DNA of 36,750 nt from Thermoanaerobacterales bacterium (GCA_017577565.1 PKRH01000016.1:1-36750), one strand, 5' to 3'. Shown: positions 1-9,942, counted from the stretch's first letter. The notes: generated from the letters alone by a model not told the origin. Numbers and translations: made by a program.

Positions 1-97
1 CCGGCGCCGGCGGACCCGGCGGCGAGCTCCGGCCGGACGGTCCCGGGCCCGCCGGGGCACCGGTCCCGCGCGCGTCCCCGTGGTGGTGATCGCCCAT
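1..97 (-). CDS. Possible 5' end of an unknown protein running off the left edge
   Basis: A minus-strand reading frame opens with ATG at 97-95 directly after a G-run and stays open to the window edge. It encodes about 32 residues, starting MGDHHHGDARG and then rich in Gly, Pro, Ser and Ala. A TAGGGT hexamer at 196-191 could be a distant -10 box. Such low-complexity N-termini are common in actinobacterial membrane proteins, but nothing here identifies a family. In DNA this GC-rich an open frame of this length is weak evidence. It could equally be non-coding sequence after the malic enzyme gene. Confidence 0.22.
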   Translation of the reverse strand, partial: MGDHHHGDARGTGAPAGPGPSGRSSPPGPPAP

Positions 98-220
98 CCC
101 CCAGACCTCGTGGTGCGTCCGCGGCCCCGACCCAGCCGCCCCGTGAGGAGCGCGGTGCCGCCGCCCCGGCCGCGGGGGCGCGGCGGCCGGCACCCTAGCA
201 GGCGCCGGGCGGGCGCCGGG

Positions 221-1639
<1,419 letters not shown>

Positions 1640-1645
1640 GGACGG

Positions 1646-1651
1646 AACGTA
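1646..1651 (-). promoter_or_regulatory. -10 box, malic enzyme (leaderless)
   Basis: TACGTT on the minus strand ends 6 nt before the GTG start, so transcription would begin at or next to the start codon. There is no convincing Shine-Dalgarno sequence, which fits a leaderless mRNA. No clear -35 is visible. Confidence 0.5.
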
Positions 1652-1753
1652 GCCGCGACGACGCACCTCACGGTAACCGGTGCCCCGTCGTGCGGCCGCC
1701 GCCACCCGACGTGGCGTGATCGGAGCGGCCCGGACTCGCGCGTGGGGTGGCAC

Positions 1754-1759
1754 TACCCT
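1754..1759 (+). promoter_or_regulatory. -10 box, amino-acid dehydrogenase (leaderless)
   Basis: TACCCT lies 6 nt before the GTG at 1766, the same geometry as the divergent malic enzyme gene. No ribosome binding site and no -35 consensus are visible. Confidence 0.5.
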
Positions 1760-1765
1760 CGGGGC

Positions 1766-2839
1766 GTGACCGGAGTCTTCGACATCGTGGCATCCGACGA
1801 GTTCGAGCAGGTGTCGTACTTCCACGACGCCGCCACCGGTCTCCGGGCGATCGTCGCCATCCACTCGACGGCGCTCGGGCCGGCGCTCGGGGGGACCCGC
1901 TTCTACCCCTACGCCACCGAGGAGGAGGCGCTCGTCGACGTGTGCCGCCTCGCCCGGGCGATGACCTACAAGCACGCCGTCTGCGGCAACGACCTGGGCG
2001 GTGGCAAGGCGGTCATCATCGGCGACCCGGCGACCCTGCGCAGCGAGGCGCTCTTCCGGGCCTACGGCCGCTTCGTCGAGGGCCTGAACGGCCGCTACAT
2101 CACCGCCGAGGACGTCGGCACGACGCAGGCCGACATGGACCTGGTCCGCCGGGAGACCCGGTACGTCACCGGCGTGAGCGAGTCGCTCGGCGGCTCGGGC
2201 GACCCCTCCCCCGCCACGGCGTGGGGCGTGCTGTGGGCCATGAAGGCCGTCGCCGAGCGCCTGTGGGGCTCGCCGTCGCTCGCCGGCCGGCACGTGTGCA
2301 TCTCGGGCCTCGGCAAGGTCGGTGCCACGCTGGCCCGGCACCTGGCCGAGGAGGGGGCCAAGCTCACGGTCGCCGACGTGCGCCCCGAGGCCGTCGACGC
2401 CGTGGTCGAGCAGCACGGCGCCGTGCCGGTCGCCCCCGAGCAGGCGCACGCGGTGCCCTGCGACATCTTCTCGCCCTGCGCCCTCGGCGGCGTGCTCGAC
2501 GCGACGACCGTGCCCGAGCTGCGCTGCGACGCCGTCGTCGGCTCGGCCAACAACCAGCTGGCGACGCCGGCGGACGCCGAGCGCCTCCGGCACCGGGGGA
2601 TCATCTACGCCCCCGACTTCGTGGCCAACGCCGGCGGCGTCATCAACATCGCCGAGGAGCCGCACGGCTACGACCGCCAGCGGGCCTACGACCGCATCCG
2701 GTCGATCTACGACACGCTGCTCGCCGTGTTCGACCGGGCCGACGCCGAGGGCACCACCACCGCCGAGGCCGCCGACCGCATCGCCCGCGAGCGCATCGCC
2801 GCGGTGGGCGCGACGCGGCTCATCCGCACCGGCGCCTGA
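1766..2839 (+). CDS. Leucine/valine/phenylalanine dehydrogenase family protein
   Basis: This is a 357-residue member of the Glu/Leu/Phe/Val dehydrogenase family, which reversibly deaminates a branched-chain or aromatic amino acid to its 2-oxo acid with NAD+. The N-terminal dimerisation domain carries the substrate loop ALGGTRFYPY and the two lysines of the active site, Lys69 in MTYKHAVCGNDLGGGK and Lys81 at the end of that segment; these match Lys68 and Lys80 of Bacillus leucine dehydrogenase. A Rossmann domain follows, with GLGKVGATLARHL and VVGSANNQLA. The length (about 360) suits leucine or valine dehydrogenase rather than glutamate dehydrogenase (about 420). The GTG start is set by the -10 box 6 nt upstream. 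Pairing with an ACT-domain malic enzyme suggests a link between amino-acid breakdown and C3/C4 metabolism. The exact substrate cannot be read. Confidence 0.9.
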   Translation: MTGVFDIVASDEFEQVSYFHDAATGLRAIVAIHSTALGPALGGTRFYPYATEEEALVDVCRLARAMTYKHAVCGNDLGGGKAVIIGDPATLRSEALFRAYGRFVEGLNGRYITAEDVGTTQADMDLVRRETRYVTGVSESLGGSGDPSPATAWGVLWAMKAVAERLWGSPSLAGRHVCISGLGKVGATLARHLAEEGAKLTVADVRPEAVDAVVEQHGAVPVAPEQAHAVPCDIFSPCALGGVLDATTVPELRCDAVVGSANNQLATPADAERLRHRGIIYAPDFVANAGGVINIAEEPHGYDRQRAYDRIRSIYDTLLAVFDRADAEGTTTAEAADRIARERIAAVGATRLIRTGA

Positions 2840-2876
2840 GCCCCGGGCGGGTGCCCCGGGGCCCGCCGCGGGTCGC

Positions 2877-2882
2877 TAACGT
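2877..2882 (+). promoter_or_regulatory. -10 box, coiled-coil membrane protein
   Basis: TAACGT lies 8 nt before GTG 2891 in the 51-nt gap after the dehydrogenase gene. The mRNA would have a leader of at most one or two nucleotides. Confidence 0.42.
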
Positions 2883-2890
2883 CAGCCGCC

Positions 2891-3646
2891 GTGGCCCTCG
2901 CACTCGTCTCCGTGGTGGCGGTCGTCGCGGTGGCCGTCGCGGTCGCCCTCGACGTGGCCCGCCGCCGGACGGCCGGGGCGCTCGCCGCCGCCCGGGCCGA
3001 CGTCGAGCGGCTCGACGGGCAGCTCGCCGCCGTGGCCGCGGAGCGCGACGACCTGCGGGCCCGGGCCGAGCGCGACGAGCAGGAGGCCGGCCGCCTGCGG
3101 TCCGAGGCCGGCGACCTGCGCAAGCAGGTCGAGGACCTGACGATGCTGCTGGAGGCGACGACGGCCGGCCGGGACGGCGCCGACGAGCGCGAGGTCGCCG
3201 GCCTCTGGCAGCTGCTGCGGGCGCACGTCACCCGGCGGTGGGCCGCGGTGGTCGGCGTCCCGCCCGACGGGCGCACGCTGGTCGACGGCGGCCCGGCCGA
3301 CCAGTTCGTCGAGGCGCTGGCCCGCGAGACCGAGCGCCTGCGCGAGGAGGTCGGCGTCGAGGTCGACCTCGCCGTCCCGCCGGCCGGCCCCGAGGGCCTC
3401 GGCGAGGCCGGGGGCACGCGGCTCGTCGCCATGCTGGTCGCGGCGCTCGAGCTGCTCGGCGTGCTGGCCACCTCGGCCCAGCGGGTCACGGTCGAGGTCG
3501 GCGACAAGCTGGTCATCACCGGCGACGGGTGGTCCGACCCCCACGGCGAGCTGGAGGTCGCCCACGGGCGCGTGGCCGCCGCCGGGGTCGGCGTCGCCCC
3601 CCTCGACGTCGACGGCGACCGGGTCCGCCTCGTCCTGCGACCCTGA
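2891..3646 (+). CDS. Membrane-anchored coiled-coil protein of unknown function
   Basis: This 251-residue protein is not a recognised family. A single hydrophobic segment (residues 2-21, rich in Val and Ala) would anchor the N-terminus, followed by Arg-Arg-Arg. Residues about 28-92 are a charged heptad-rich coiled coil. The C-terminal 150 residues are globular; the stretch around LVAALELLGVLATSAQRVTVEVGDKL and the closing GDRVRLVLRP resemble the layout of a histidine-kinase-type ATPase domain, but the Asn and Gly-rich nucleotide motifs are missing. The start is the GTG placed 8 nt after TAACGT. It converges on pyrE with 60 nt between. The ATPase-like resemblance is only an impression; no enzymatic function is claimed. 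Confidence 0.75.
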   Translation: MALALVSVVAVVAVAVAVALDVARRRTAGALAAARADVERLDGQLAAVAAERDDLRARAERDEQEAGRLRSEAGDLRKQVEDLTMLLEATTAGRDGADEREVAGLWQLLRAHVTRRWAAVVGVPPDGRTLVDGGPADQFVEALARETERLREEVGVEVDLAVPPAGPEGLGEAGGTRLVAMLVAALELLGVLATSAQRVTVEVGDKLVITGDGWSDPHGELEVAHGRVAAAGVGVAPLDVDGDRVRLVLRP

Positions 3647-3706
3647 GCCGCGGCCCGCGACCGCCGGGCCCGGCCGGCCGGGGCGGCACGCGGGGGTGGC
3701 CGGCGC

Positions 3707-4285
3707 TCAGGACGTGGCGGCGACGTCGCGCTCGTAGGGGAAGCCGAGGTCCGGCGCCGTGACCAGCGGGCGCAGCGGGATGCCCAGCTCGGCGGCCATC
3801 TCGCCCACCGTGCCGCCCCGGTCGACCACCGGCACGAGCAGCACGACCTCGGCGCCGTGCGCCCGCACCACCTCGGCGGCCTCCAGCATCGACACGCCCC
3901 GGGTGACGGCGTCCTCGGTGATGGCCACCCGGTCACCGGGGTCGAGCGCGCCGGCGATGCGCCCGCCGGCGCCGTGGCCCTTCTCCTCCTTGCGCACGCT
4001 GAACGCCTTGAGCGGGCGCCCCCGCACGGCGGCGATCGCCGCGGTGGCGAAGGCGGCGGCGTCCGCCCCCATGGTCAGGCCGCCGATGGCCGTGACGTCG
4101 TCGGGCAGCACGGCGAGGATGGCGTCGGCGACGAGCAACATGCCGTCGGGCCGGCAGGTCGTCTGCTTGGCGTCGACGAACCAGTTGCTGCGCCGGCCCG
4201 ACTTGAGGACGAAGTCGCCGCGGCGCACGGCGTGGCGCAGCAGGTGCTCGACGAGGGCCCGGTGGACCTCGGGCGGCACGCTCAC
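3707..4285 (-). CDS. pyrE: Orotate phosphoribosyltransferase
   Basis: PyrE (192 residues) transfers phosphoribose from PRPP to orotate, giving OMP in pyrimidine synthesis. The phosphoribosyltransferase fold shows LKSGRRSNWFVDAK near the N-terminus, the GGLTMGADAAAFA segment (residues 68-80), the KEEKGHGAGG flexible loop with catalytic Lys/His (99-108) and the PRPP motif RVAITEDAVTRG (119-130). The GTG start overlaps the purM stop as GTGA, a translational-coupling arrangement. It is therefore the last gene of a purF-purM-pyrE transcript, putting a pyrimidine step under the promoter of purine genes. Both pathways consume PRPP, which may explain the linkage (inference). Confidence 0.95.
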   Translation of the reverse strand: MSVPPEVHRALVEHLLRHAVRRGDFVLKSGRRSNWFVDAKQTTCRPDGMLLVADAILAVLPDDVTAIGGLTMGADAAAFATAAIAAVRGRPLKAFSVRKEEKGHGAGGRIAGALDPGDRVAITEDAVTRGVSMLEAAEVVRAHGAEVVLLVPVVDRGGTVGEMAAELGIPLRPLVTAPDLGFPYERDVAATS

Positions 4286-5313
4286 CGCAGGTGCACCTCC
4301 CGCCCGTCGCCGTCGGCGGCGACCAGGGTCCCCACCACCGCGGCGGCGTGGCCCTCCTCCCGCAGGAGCTCGACGGCCCGGCCCGCGTCGCCCTCGGGGA
4401 CGACCACCACCATGCCCAGGCCGAGGTTGAAGACCCGGGCCATCTCGGCGTCGTCGACCTCGCCCCGGCGCTGGATCTCGGTGAACACGCGGGGCACCTC
4501 CCAGGACCGGCGGTCGAGCTCGGCGTCGACGCCGGCGGGCAGCACCCGGGGCAGGTTGCCGACAAGGCCGCCGCCGGTGACGTGGGCGACGGCCCGCACG
4601 TCGACGTCGCCGAGCAGCCGCCGCACGGCGGGGGCGTAGATCACCGACGGCCGCAGCAGCTCGTCGCCGACCGTGCACCCGTCGTAGAGCTCGTCGTCCA
4701 GCGACAGCCCCGCCCGCTCCAGCAGCACCCGGCGGGCGAGCGAGTAGCCGTTGGCCCGCAGCCCCGGTGACGGCAGGCCGACCAGCACGTCGCCGGGCCG
4801 GACCGCCTCGCCGGTGATGACGCCGTCGCGCTCGACCACCCCGACGGCGAAGCCGACGAGGTCGAACTCGCCGGGCGCCATGGCCCCGGGGTGCTCGGCC
4901 ATCTCGCCGCCCACGAGGGCGCACCCCGCCCGCCGGCAGCCCTCGACGACCCCGGACACCAGCGCGTCGACCATGTCGGGGTCCAGGCGGCCGACCGAGA
5001 TGTAGTCGAGCATGAACAGCGGCTCGGCGCCCTGGCACACGATGTCGTCGACGCACATGGCGACGAGGTCGATGCCGATCGTGTCGTAGCGGCCGGCGGC
5101 CCGGGCGACCATGGCCTTGGTCCCGACGCCGTCGGTCGAGGACACGAGCACCGGGTCGCGGTAGCCGGCCGGCAGCCCGACGAGCCCGCCGAAGCCGCCG
5201 ATGTCGCCCACCACCTCGGGCCGGAAGGTCGAGCGGACCTTCCCCTTGATGCGCTCGACCGCGGCCTCGCCCGCGGCGATGTCGACCCCGGCGGCGGCGT
5301 AGGTCTCGCCCAC
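4282..5313 (-). CDS. purM: Phosphoribosylformylglycinamidine cyclo-ligase (AIR synthetase)
   Basis: PurM (343 residues) closes FGAM to AIR using ATP, the fifth step of purine synthesis. Recognisable motifs are the N-terminal YAAAGVDIAAGEAAVERIK, the phosphate loop SSTDGVGTKAMVA (about 58-70), DLVAMCVDDIVCQGAEPLFMLDY, GGEMAEHPG, PSPGLRANGYSLARR and AHVTGGGLVGNLPRVLP near the C-terminus. The length is normal for the family. The GTG start lies 8 nt after the purF stop, with TGAGG from the purF end available for ribosome binding. The 3' end overlaps pyrE by 4 nt. Confidence 0.96.
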   Translation of the reverse strand: MGETYAAAGVDIAAGEAAVERIKGKVRSTFRPEVVGDIGGFGGLVGLPAGYRDPVLVSSTDGVGTKAMVARAAGRYDTIGIDLVAMCVDDIVCQGAEPLFMLDYISVGRLDPDMVDALVSGVVEGCRRAGCALVGGEMAEHPGAMAPGEFDLVGFAVGVVERDGVITGEAVRPGDVLVGLPSPGLRANGYSLARRVLLERAGLSLDDELYDGCTVGDELLRPSVIYAPAVRRLLGDVDVRAVAHVTGGGLVGNLPRVLPAGVDAELDRRSWEVPRVFTEIQRRGEVDDAEMARVFNLGLGMVVVVPEGDAGRAVELLREEGHAAAVVGTLVAADGDGREVHLR

Positions 5314-5321
5314 GGCCGGCC

Positions 5322-6911
5322 TCAGGCGGTCGTCCCGTCGAGGGCGGGCTGCACGACGTGGCCGGCGTCGAGCACGGACCGGTCCTCGAGGACGTCCTTG
5401 CGCAGCGTGACCGGCACCTCGACCGGGTAGTCGCCGGTGAAGCAGGCGTCGCAGAAGCCCGCGCCCGGCGCCCCGGTGGCGTCCACCAGCCGGTCGAGCG
5501 ACAGGTAGGCGAGGCTGTCGGCGTCGAGGTAGTCGCGCACCCCCTCGACGTCGAGGCTGCGGGCGATCAGCTCGCTGCGGTCGCCGGTGTCGATGCCGTA
5601 GAAGCACGACCACATGACCGGCGGCGAGGTGATGCGGAGGTGCACCTCGCGGGCGCCGGCCTCGCGCAGCATGCGGACGAGCTGGCGCTGGGTCGTGCCC
5701 CGCACGATCGAGTCGTCCACGACGACCAGCCGCTTGCCCTCGACGTTCTCCCGCAGGGGGTTGAGCTTCATGCGCACCGTCCGGGCCCGCATCTCCTGGT
5801 TCGGCGCGATGAAGCTGCGGCCCACGTAGCGGTTCTTCACCAGCCCCTGCCCGAAGGGGATGCCGCTCGCCCGGGCGAAGCCCTCGGCGGCCGGCACGCC
5901 CGACTCGGGGACGCCCATCACCATGTCGGCGTCGGCCGGCGCCTGGGCGGCGAGGTGCTCGCCCATGCGGATGCGGGCCTGGTGGACGCTCTGGCCGTAG
6001 AGCCGGGTGTCGGGGCGGGCGAAGTAGACGAACTCGAACAGGCACAGCCGGGGCTCGGGCCCGTCCGGGCCGAACGGGTGCTCCGAGCGCAGGCCGTCGT
6101 CGTCGACGACGACCATCTCGCCCGGCTCGAGCTCGCGGACGAACTCGGCACCGACGATGTCCAGCGCCGGCGACTCGGAGGCCAGCACCCAGCCGCCGTC
6201 CAGCCGGCCGAGGCAGAGCGGCCGGAACCCGTGCGGGTCGCGGACGCCGATGATCCGGCTCTCGTCCATGAGGACGAGGGAGAAGGCGCCCCGGAGACGG
6301 GTGACGACGGCGGCGACCGCCCGCTCGAGCGCGACGCGGCCGCCGCGGCCGGGCCCGTCGCCGTCCCCGGCCCCGCGGTCGACCGCGTGCACGTCGGCGA
6401 CGGCGGCGTCACCCTCGCCCAGGGCGGTGAGCTCGGCCGCGATGAGCTCGGCGATGAGGTCGCTGTCGCTCGTCACCGTGCCGGCGAGCATCCCCGCCTC
6501 GCGGGCCAGCTCCTCGATGTTGACGAGGTTGCCGTTGTGCCCGAGGGCCAGCATGTGGTCGCCGACCGAGCGGTAGACGGGCTGGGCGTTGCGCCAGGTC
6601 GACGAGCCCGTCGTCGAGTACCGGCAGTGGCCGATGGCCAGGTGCCCGACCAGGCCGGCCAGCGTGCGGTCGTCGAAGACGCTGGCCACCAGGCCCTGGT
6701 CCTTGACGACGGTGAGGTGCTCGCCGTCGCTCACCGCCATGCCGGCGGCCTCCTGCCCCCGGTGCTGCAGGGCGAACAGGCCCAGGTAGGTGACGTGGGC
6801 CACCGAGTGGCCGCGCGCGTGCACGGCGAAGACCCCGCAGGCCTCCTTCGGGTGGTCGGCGTCAGCGCCGGCGTCGGCGCCGATCACCCTCGACCGCTGC
6901 GCGTCGCTCAC
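5322..6911 (-). CDS. purF: Amidophosphoribosyltransferase
   Basis: PurF (529 residues) makes phosphoribosylamine from PRPP and glutamine, the first committed purine step. The catalytic cysteine is Cys25 (KEACGVFAVHARG), so a 24-residue propeptide must be removed, as in the Bacillus type. Glutaminase motifs LQHRGQEAAGMA, GHCRYSTTG and ALGHNGNLVN follow; the PRPP loop is RLVVVDDSIVRGTTQ. Cysteines in RLCLFEF, WSCFYG and FCDACFTG fit the oxygen-sensitive [4Fe-4S] form. About 25-30 Asp/Gly/Arg-rich residues (ADVHAVDRGAGDGDGPG region) are inserted in the glutaminase domain compared with the usual family layout. The GTG start was chosen because it gives a normal propeptide; the only upstream -10-like sequence, CAGACT, is weak. 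Confidence 0.95.
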   Translation of the reverse strand: MSDAQRSRVIGADAGADADHPKEACGVFAVHARGHSVAHVTYLGLFALQHRGQEAAGMAVSDGEHLTVVKDQGLVASVFDDRTLAGLVGHLAIGHCRYSTTGSSTWRNAQPVYRSVGDHMLALGHNGNLVNIEELAREAGMLAGTVTSDSDLIAELIAAELTALGEGDAAVADVHAVDRGAGDGDGPGRGGRVALERAVAAVVTRLRGAFSLVLMDESRIIGVRDPHGFRPLCLGRLDGGWVLASESPALDIVGAEFVRELEPGEMVVVDDDGLRSEHPFGPDGPEPRLCLFEFVYFARPDTRLYGQSVHQARIRMGEHLAAQAPADADMVMGVPESGVPAAEGFARASGIPFGQGLVKNRYVGRSFIAPNQEMRARTVRMKLNPLRENVEGKRLVVVDDSIVRGTTQRQLVRMLREAGAREVHLRITSPPVMWSCFYGIDTGDRSELIARSLDVEGVRDYLDADSLAYLSLDRLVDATGAPGAGFCDACFTGDYPVEVPVTLRKDVLEDRSVLDAGHVVQPALDGTTA

Positions 6912-6998
6912 GGTGACAGTCTGCCGTGCGGGCCCCCCGTCGAGGCGAACCGGGAGGTCGCCCCCGCCGGCGGGCCGGACACGGCGCCGGTCGTCCCC

Positions 6999-7004
6999 TA
7001 CGCT
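6999..7004 (+). promoter_or_regulatory. Promoter of gtrA-like gene (leaderless)
   Basis: TACGCT lies 8 nt before ATG 7013. CGGACA at 6976-6981 is a fair -35 with exactly 17 nt between the hexamers. No Shine-Dalgarno sequence precedes the ATG. Confidence 0.55.
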
Positions 7005-7012
7005 GCCCGCCG

Positions 7013-7582
7013 ATGGCGCTCGTGCTGCGGTCACCCACCTTCGTCAAGCTCGCCAAGTACTCGATGGCGTCGGTGGTCGGCATGGCGGTCGGCCAGCCGG
7101 TGCTGTGGCTGTGCTTCGGGCCCCTCGGGTGGTCCGCCATCCCCGCCAACCTCGCGTCGGTGACGGCGGGCTCCGTGCCCAACTACCTGATCAACCGGCA
7201 CTGGACCTGGCACCAGACCGGCAGGAACCGCCTGTGGGGCGAGGTCGTGCCGTTCTGGGTGATGTCGGCGCTGGGGATGCTGGCGTCGATGTTCGCGGTC
7301 TCGTACGCGGAGCGCCGGTGGGACACCACGTTCGCGGTCGCCGTGGCCCAGCTCAGCGGTTTCGGCGCCCTGTGGGTCGCCAAGTTCCTCGTCCTCGACC
7401 GGATCATGTGGAGGATCGTCCACGACCTCCAGCCCGACGTGGCCATCGACGAGGCCGGCGCCGGGCTGGTGGGCGCGCTGTCGCTCGACGGCACCGACGG
7501 CGAGCCGCCGCTGCCGCCCGACGGCGACGGCCGGCACCGCGAGGCGCCGCTCCCCTCCCAGGCCGACGACCGGCGCCGCTGA
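7013..7582 (+). CDS. GtrA-family membrane protein
   Basis: This 189-residue protein has four predicted transmembrane segments in residues about 12-125, with the family landmarks KYSMASVVGMAVGQP at the start of TM1, the NYLINRHWTW loop after TM2, and LWVAKFLVLDRIMW in TM4. GtrA proteins are thought to move polyprenyl-linked sugars across the membrane or assist glycosyltransferases that build cell-wall polysaccharides. The last 50 residues are a hydrophilic Asp/Pro/Gly-rich tail that the family does not need. The ATG at 7013 follows a good promoter with 8 nt spacing; longer in-frame starts upstream lack support. It lies on the opposite strand inside the purine cluster, divergent from purF and convergent with purL (13-nt gap). 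Confidence 0.88.
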   Translation: MALVLRSPTFVKLAKYSMASVVGMAVGQPVLWLCFGPLGWSAIPANLASVTAGSVPNYLINRHWTWHQTGRNRLWGEVVPFWVMSALGMLASMFAVSYAERRWDTTFAVAVAQLSGFGALWVAKFLVLDRIMWRIVHDLQPDVAIDEAGAGLVGALSLDGTDGEPPLPPDGDGRHREAPLPSQADDRRR

Positions 7583-7595
7583 GCCCGGCCGGGGC

Positions 7596-9827
7596 TCAGC
7601 CCTGGGTGGTGCCGTGCCCGAGCAGGGCCGGCAGCTTCCCCTCCCAGGCGTCGACGACCTCGGCGACGGCCAGGTCGACGCCGGGGCCCGCGAGCCCCTC
7701 GACGACGAACCGGTCGCCGCCCGCCTCGCCGAGGAGCGCGCCGGGCACGCCGGCCGCCGTGTGCCGGCGGTGCACCTCGCCGAGGGCGGCGGGGTCGACG
7801 GCGAGGACGAACCGGCTGGGCGTCTCGCCGAACAGCCACCGGTGCCCGGCGCCGTCGGGCGCCCGCACGACGGCGCCGACGCCGCTGCGGGCCACCATCT
7901 CGACGAGCGCCGGCCCGAGCCCGTCCGCGGTGTCGTGCACGCCGAGCACCAGCCCGTCGGCCACCAGCTCCCGCACCAGCTCGCACAGCGCCCGGTGGGC
8001 CTCGAGGTCGAGGGCGGGCGGGGCCCCCGCCCGGTGCCCCCGCCGCCAGGCCCAGGCCGACCCGGAGAGGGTGTCGGGCTCGGCGCCGAGCGCCACGAGG
8101 CGGGTGCCCTCGACGAGCCCGACGCCGGGCGGCGGCGCCTCCAGGCGGTCGACCAGGCCGACCACGGCGACGACCGGCGTCGGGTCGATGTCGCGGCCGC
8201 GGGTCTCGTTGTAGAGGCTGACGTTGCCCCCCACGACCGGCACCGACAGGGCGCGGGCGGCCTCGGCCATGCCGTCGACCGCCTCGGAGAGCTGCCACAT
8301 GACCTCGGGGTGCTCGGGGTTGCCGAAGTTGAGGCAGTTGACGAGCGCCAGCGGGCGGGCACCGACGCAGGCCAGGTTGGCGACGGCCTCGGCGACGACG
8401 AGGGCGGTGCCGCGGCGGGGGTCGAGGGCGCACCAGCGGTGGTTGCCGTCGGTGGTCAGCGCCAGCCCCCGGCCGGTGTCGGCGCCGGTCGTGGGGTGCT
8501 TGAGGCGCAGCACGGCGGCGTCGCCGCCCGGGCCCTCGACCGTGTTGAGGAAGAGCTGGTGGTCGTACTGGCGCCAGATCCAGCTCGTGTCGAAGACCAG
8601 GTCGAGCAGGTCGGCGCCGGGGTCGTCCGGCGGCGGCAGGGCGTCGTCGGCCGCGTCGGCCAGGCGGGCGGCCCGGTCGGCGGGCTCGGCCCGGGGGCGG
8701 TCGAGCAGGGGCGCGTCCTCGTGCAGGGACGCCGCCGGCACCTCGGCCAGGACCTCGCCGCCGGGCCGGTCGAGGACGCGCAGCGCCCCGCCCTCGGTGA
8801 CGGTGCCGACGACGGCGGCGTTGATCTCCCAGCGCTCGGCGATGGCCAGGACGGCGTCGAGGTCGTCGGGCTCGACGATGGCGAGCATGCGCTCCTGGCT
8901 CTCGCTGGTCATGACCTCGAACGGCTCCATGCCCGGCTCGCGCCGGGGCACCTCGGACACGTAGACGTCCATGCCCACGCCGCCCCGGCTCGCGGTCTCG
9001 CTCGTCGCGCAGGTGAGCCCGGCCCCGCCGAGGTCCTGGATGCCGACGACCAGGTCGGCGTCCAGCATCTCCAGGCAGGCCTCGATGAGCCGCTTCTCCT
9101 CGAACGGGTCGCCGACCTGGACGCTGGGCCGCTTGTCGGCGTCGTCCTCGTCGCCGAACCCGGCCGACGCCAGGACGGAGACGCCACCGATGCCGTCACG
9201 GCCGGTCGACGCACCCAGCAGCACGGCGAGATTGCCGGGTCCCGAGGCCCGCCCCAGCACCAGTCGGTCGGTGGGCATGACGCCGAGACAGAACACGTTG
9301 ACGAGCGGATTGTCGCGATAGGTGTCGTCGAACACGACCTCACCGCCCACCGTCGGCACACCGACAGAGTTGCCGTAGCCGCTGATCCCGGAGACCACGC
9401 CCTCGGCGATCCAGCGGCTACGGGCGTCGGACAACGGACCGAATCGGAGGGGGTCCATGAGGGCGATCGGCCGGGCCCCCATGGTGAAGATGTCGCGCAG
9501 GATGCCGCCGATCCCGGTGGCCGCGCCCTGGTACGGCTCGATGGCCGAGGGGTGGTTGTGGCTCTCGATGCGGAAGGCCACGGCGATGCCGTCGCCGACG
9601 TCGACGACACCGGCGTTCTCGCCGGGCCCGACGAGCACGGCCGGCCCCTCGGTGGGCAGGCGGCGCAGGTGGAGCCTGCTCGACTTGTACGAGCAGTGCT
9701 CGGACCACATCACCGCGTACATCGCCAGCTCGAGGTGGTTGGGGCGGCGGCCGAGGATGCGCTCGATGGCGGCGGCCTCGTCGTCGGTCAGCCCGAGGGC
9801 CCGGTGGATCGGCTCGTCAGCAGGCAC
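7596..9827 (-). CDS. purL: Phosphoribosylformylglycinamidine synthase subunit PurL (small type)
   Basis: PurL (743 residues) is the ATP-dependent synthetase subunit turning FGAR into FGAM with ammonia delivered by PurQ in a complex with PurS. Visible motifs are [12 protein letters not shown] with the conserved His, [76 protein letters not shown] and, in the second half, [23 protein letters not shown] and [14 protein letters not shown]. Length is normal for the small PurL. The GTG start lies 6 nt after TACAGT, so the mRNA is probably leaderless and purL has its own promoter. It is separated from purQ by a plus-strand gene of unknown function. Confidence 0.96.
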   Translation of the reverse strand: MPADEPIHRALGLTDDEAAAIERILGRRPNHLELAMYAVMWSEHCSYKSSRLHLRRLPTEGPAVLVGPGENAGVVDVGDGIAVAFRIESHNHPSAIEPYQGAATGIGGILRDIFTMGARPIALMDPLRFGPLSDARSRWIAEGVVSGISGYGNSVGVPTVGGEVVFDDTYRDNPLVNVFCLGVMPTDRLVLGRASGPGNLAVLLGASTGRDGIGGVSVLASAGFGDEDDADKRPSVQVGDPFEEKRLIEACLEMLDADLVVGIQDLGGAGLTCATSETASRGGVGMDVYVSEVPRREPGMEPFEVMTSESQERMLAIVEPDDLDAVLAIAERWEINAAVVGTVTEGGALRVLDRPGGEVLAEVPAASLHEDAPLLDRPRAEPADRAARLADAADDALPPPDDPGADLLDLVFDTSWIWRQYDHQLFLNTVEGPGGDAAVLRLKHPTTGADTGRGLALTTDGNHRWCALDPRRGTALVVAEAVANLACVGARPLALVNCLNFGNPEHPEVMWQLSEAVDGMAEAARALSVPVVGGNVSLYNETRGRDIDPTPVVAVVGLVDRLEAPPPGVGLVEGTRLVALGAEPDTLSGSAWAWRRGHRAGAPPALDLEAHRALCELVRELVADGLVLGVHDTADGLGPALVEMVARSGVGAVVRAPDGAGHRWLFGETPSRFVLAVDPAALGEVHRRHTAAGVPGALLGEAGGDRFVVEGLAGPGVDLAVAEVVDAWEGKLPALLGHGTTQG

Positions 9828-9833
9828 GGTCGC

Positions 9834-9839
9834 ACTGTA
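9834..9839 (-). promoter_or_regulatory. -10 box, purL (leaderless)
   Basis: TACAGT on the minus strand ends 6 nt before GTG 9827. A -35 is not obvious. The box lies about 45 nt from the inverted repeat that overlaps the divergent promoter, so one regulator could affect both genes. Confidence 0.52.
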
Positions 9840-9884
9840 GCGACCGCCCCGACGCCCACCCGCCGACCGCCCCGACATCACCGT

Positions 9885-9924
9885 CGTTCGCCGCTCACAC
9901 ATCAAATGACACTCGCGGCGAACG
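9885..9924. repeat. 10+10 bp inverted repeat, candidate operator
   Basis: CGTTCGCCGC at 9885-9894 is perfectly inverted as GCGGCGAACG at 9915-9924, with a 20-nt AT-richer spacer. The arms lie on either side of the -35 hexamer (9906-9911) of the plus-strand gene, the right arm within the 17-nt promoter spacer. The loop is too long and the position too far upstream of any stop codon for a terminator, so a protein-binding site is the better reading. Confidence 0.6.
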
Positions 9925-9934
9925 CCAATATGCT
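9906..9934 (+). promoter_or_regulatory. Strong promoter of the small unknown gene
   Basis: ATGACA (9906-9911) differs from the -35 consensus TTGACA at one base, and TATGCT (9929-9934) is a good -10; the spacer is 17 nt. The ATG follows the -10 by 8 nt, implying a leaderless or nearly leaderless mRNA. It is the best housekeeping-type promoter in the window. Confidence 0.68.
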
Positions 9935-9942
9935 TCCGTGCC

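Noticed and set aside
3647-3706. Perfect palindrome CCCGGCCGGCCGGG (3669-3682) between two convergent genes as terminator
   Set aside because: It has no loop and no T-run; such GC palindromes occur often here by chance. A terminator without T-run remains possible but unsupported.
1747-3762. A long plus-strand open frame of Arg/Gly/Pro-rich sequence across the dehydrogenase and coiled-coil genes
   Set aside because: It is a frame-shifted shadow caused by the lack of AT-rich stop codons; composition is low-complexity and both true genes lie in other frames.
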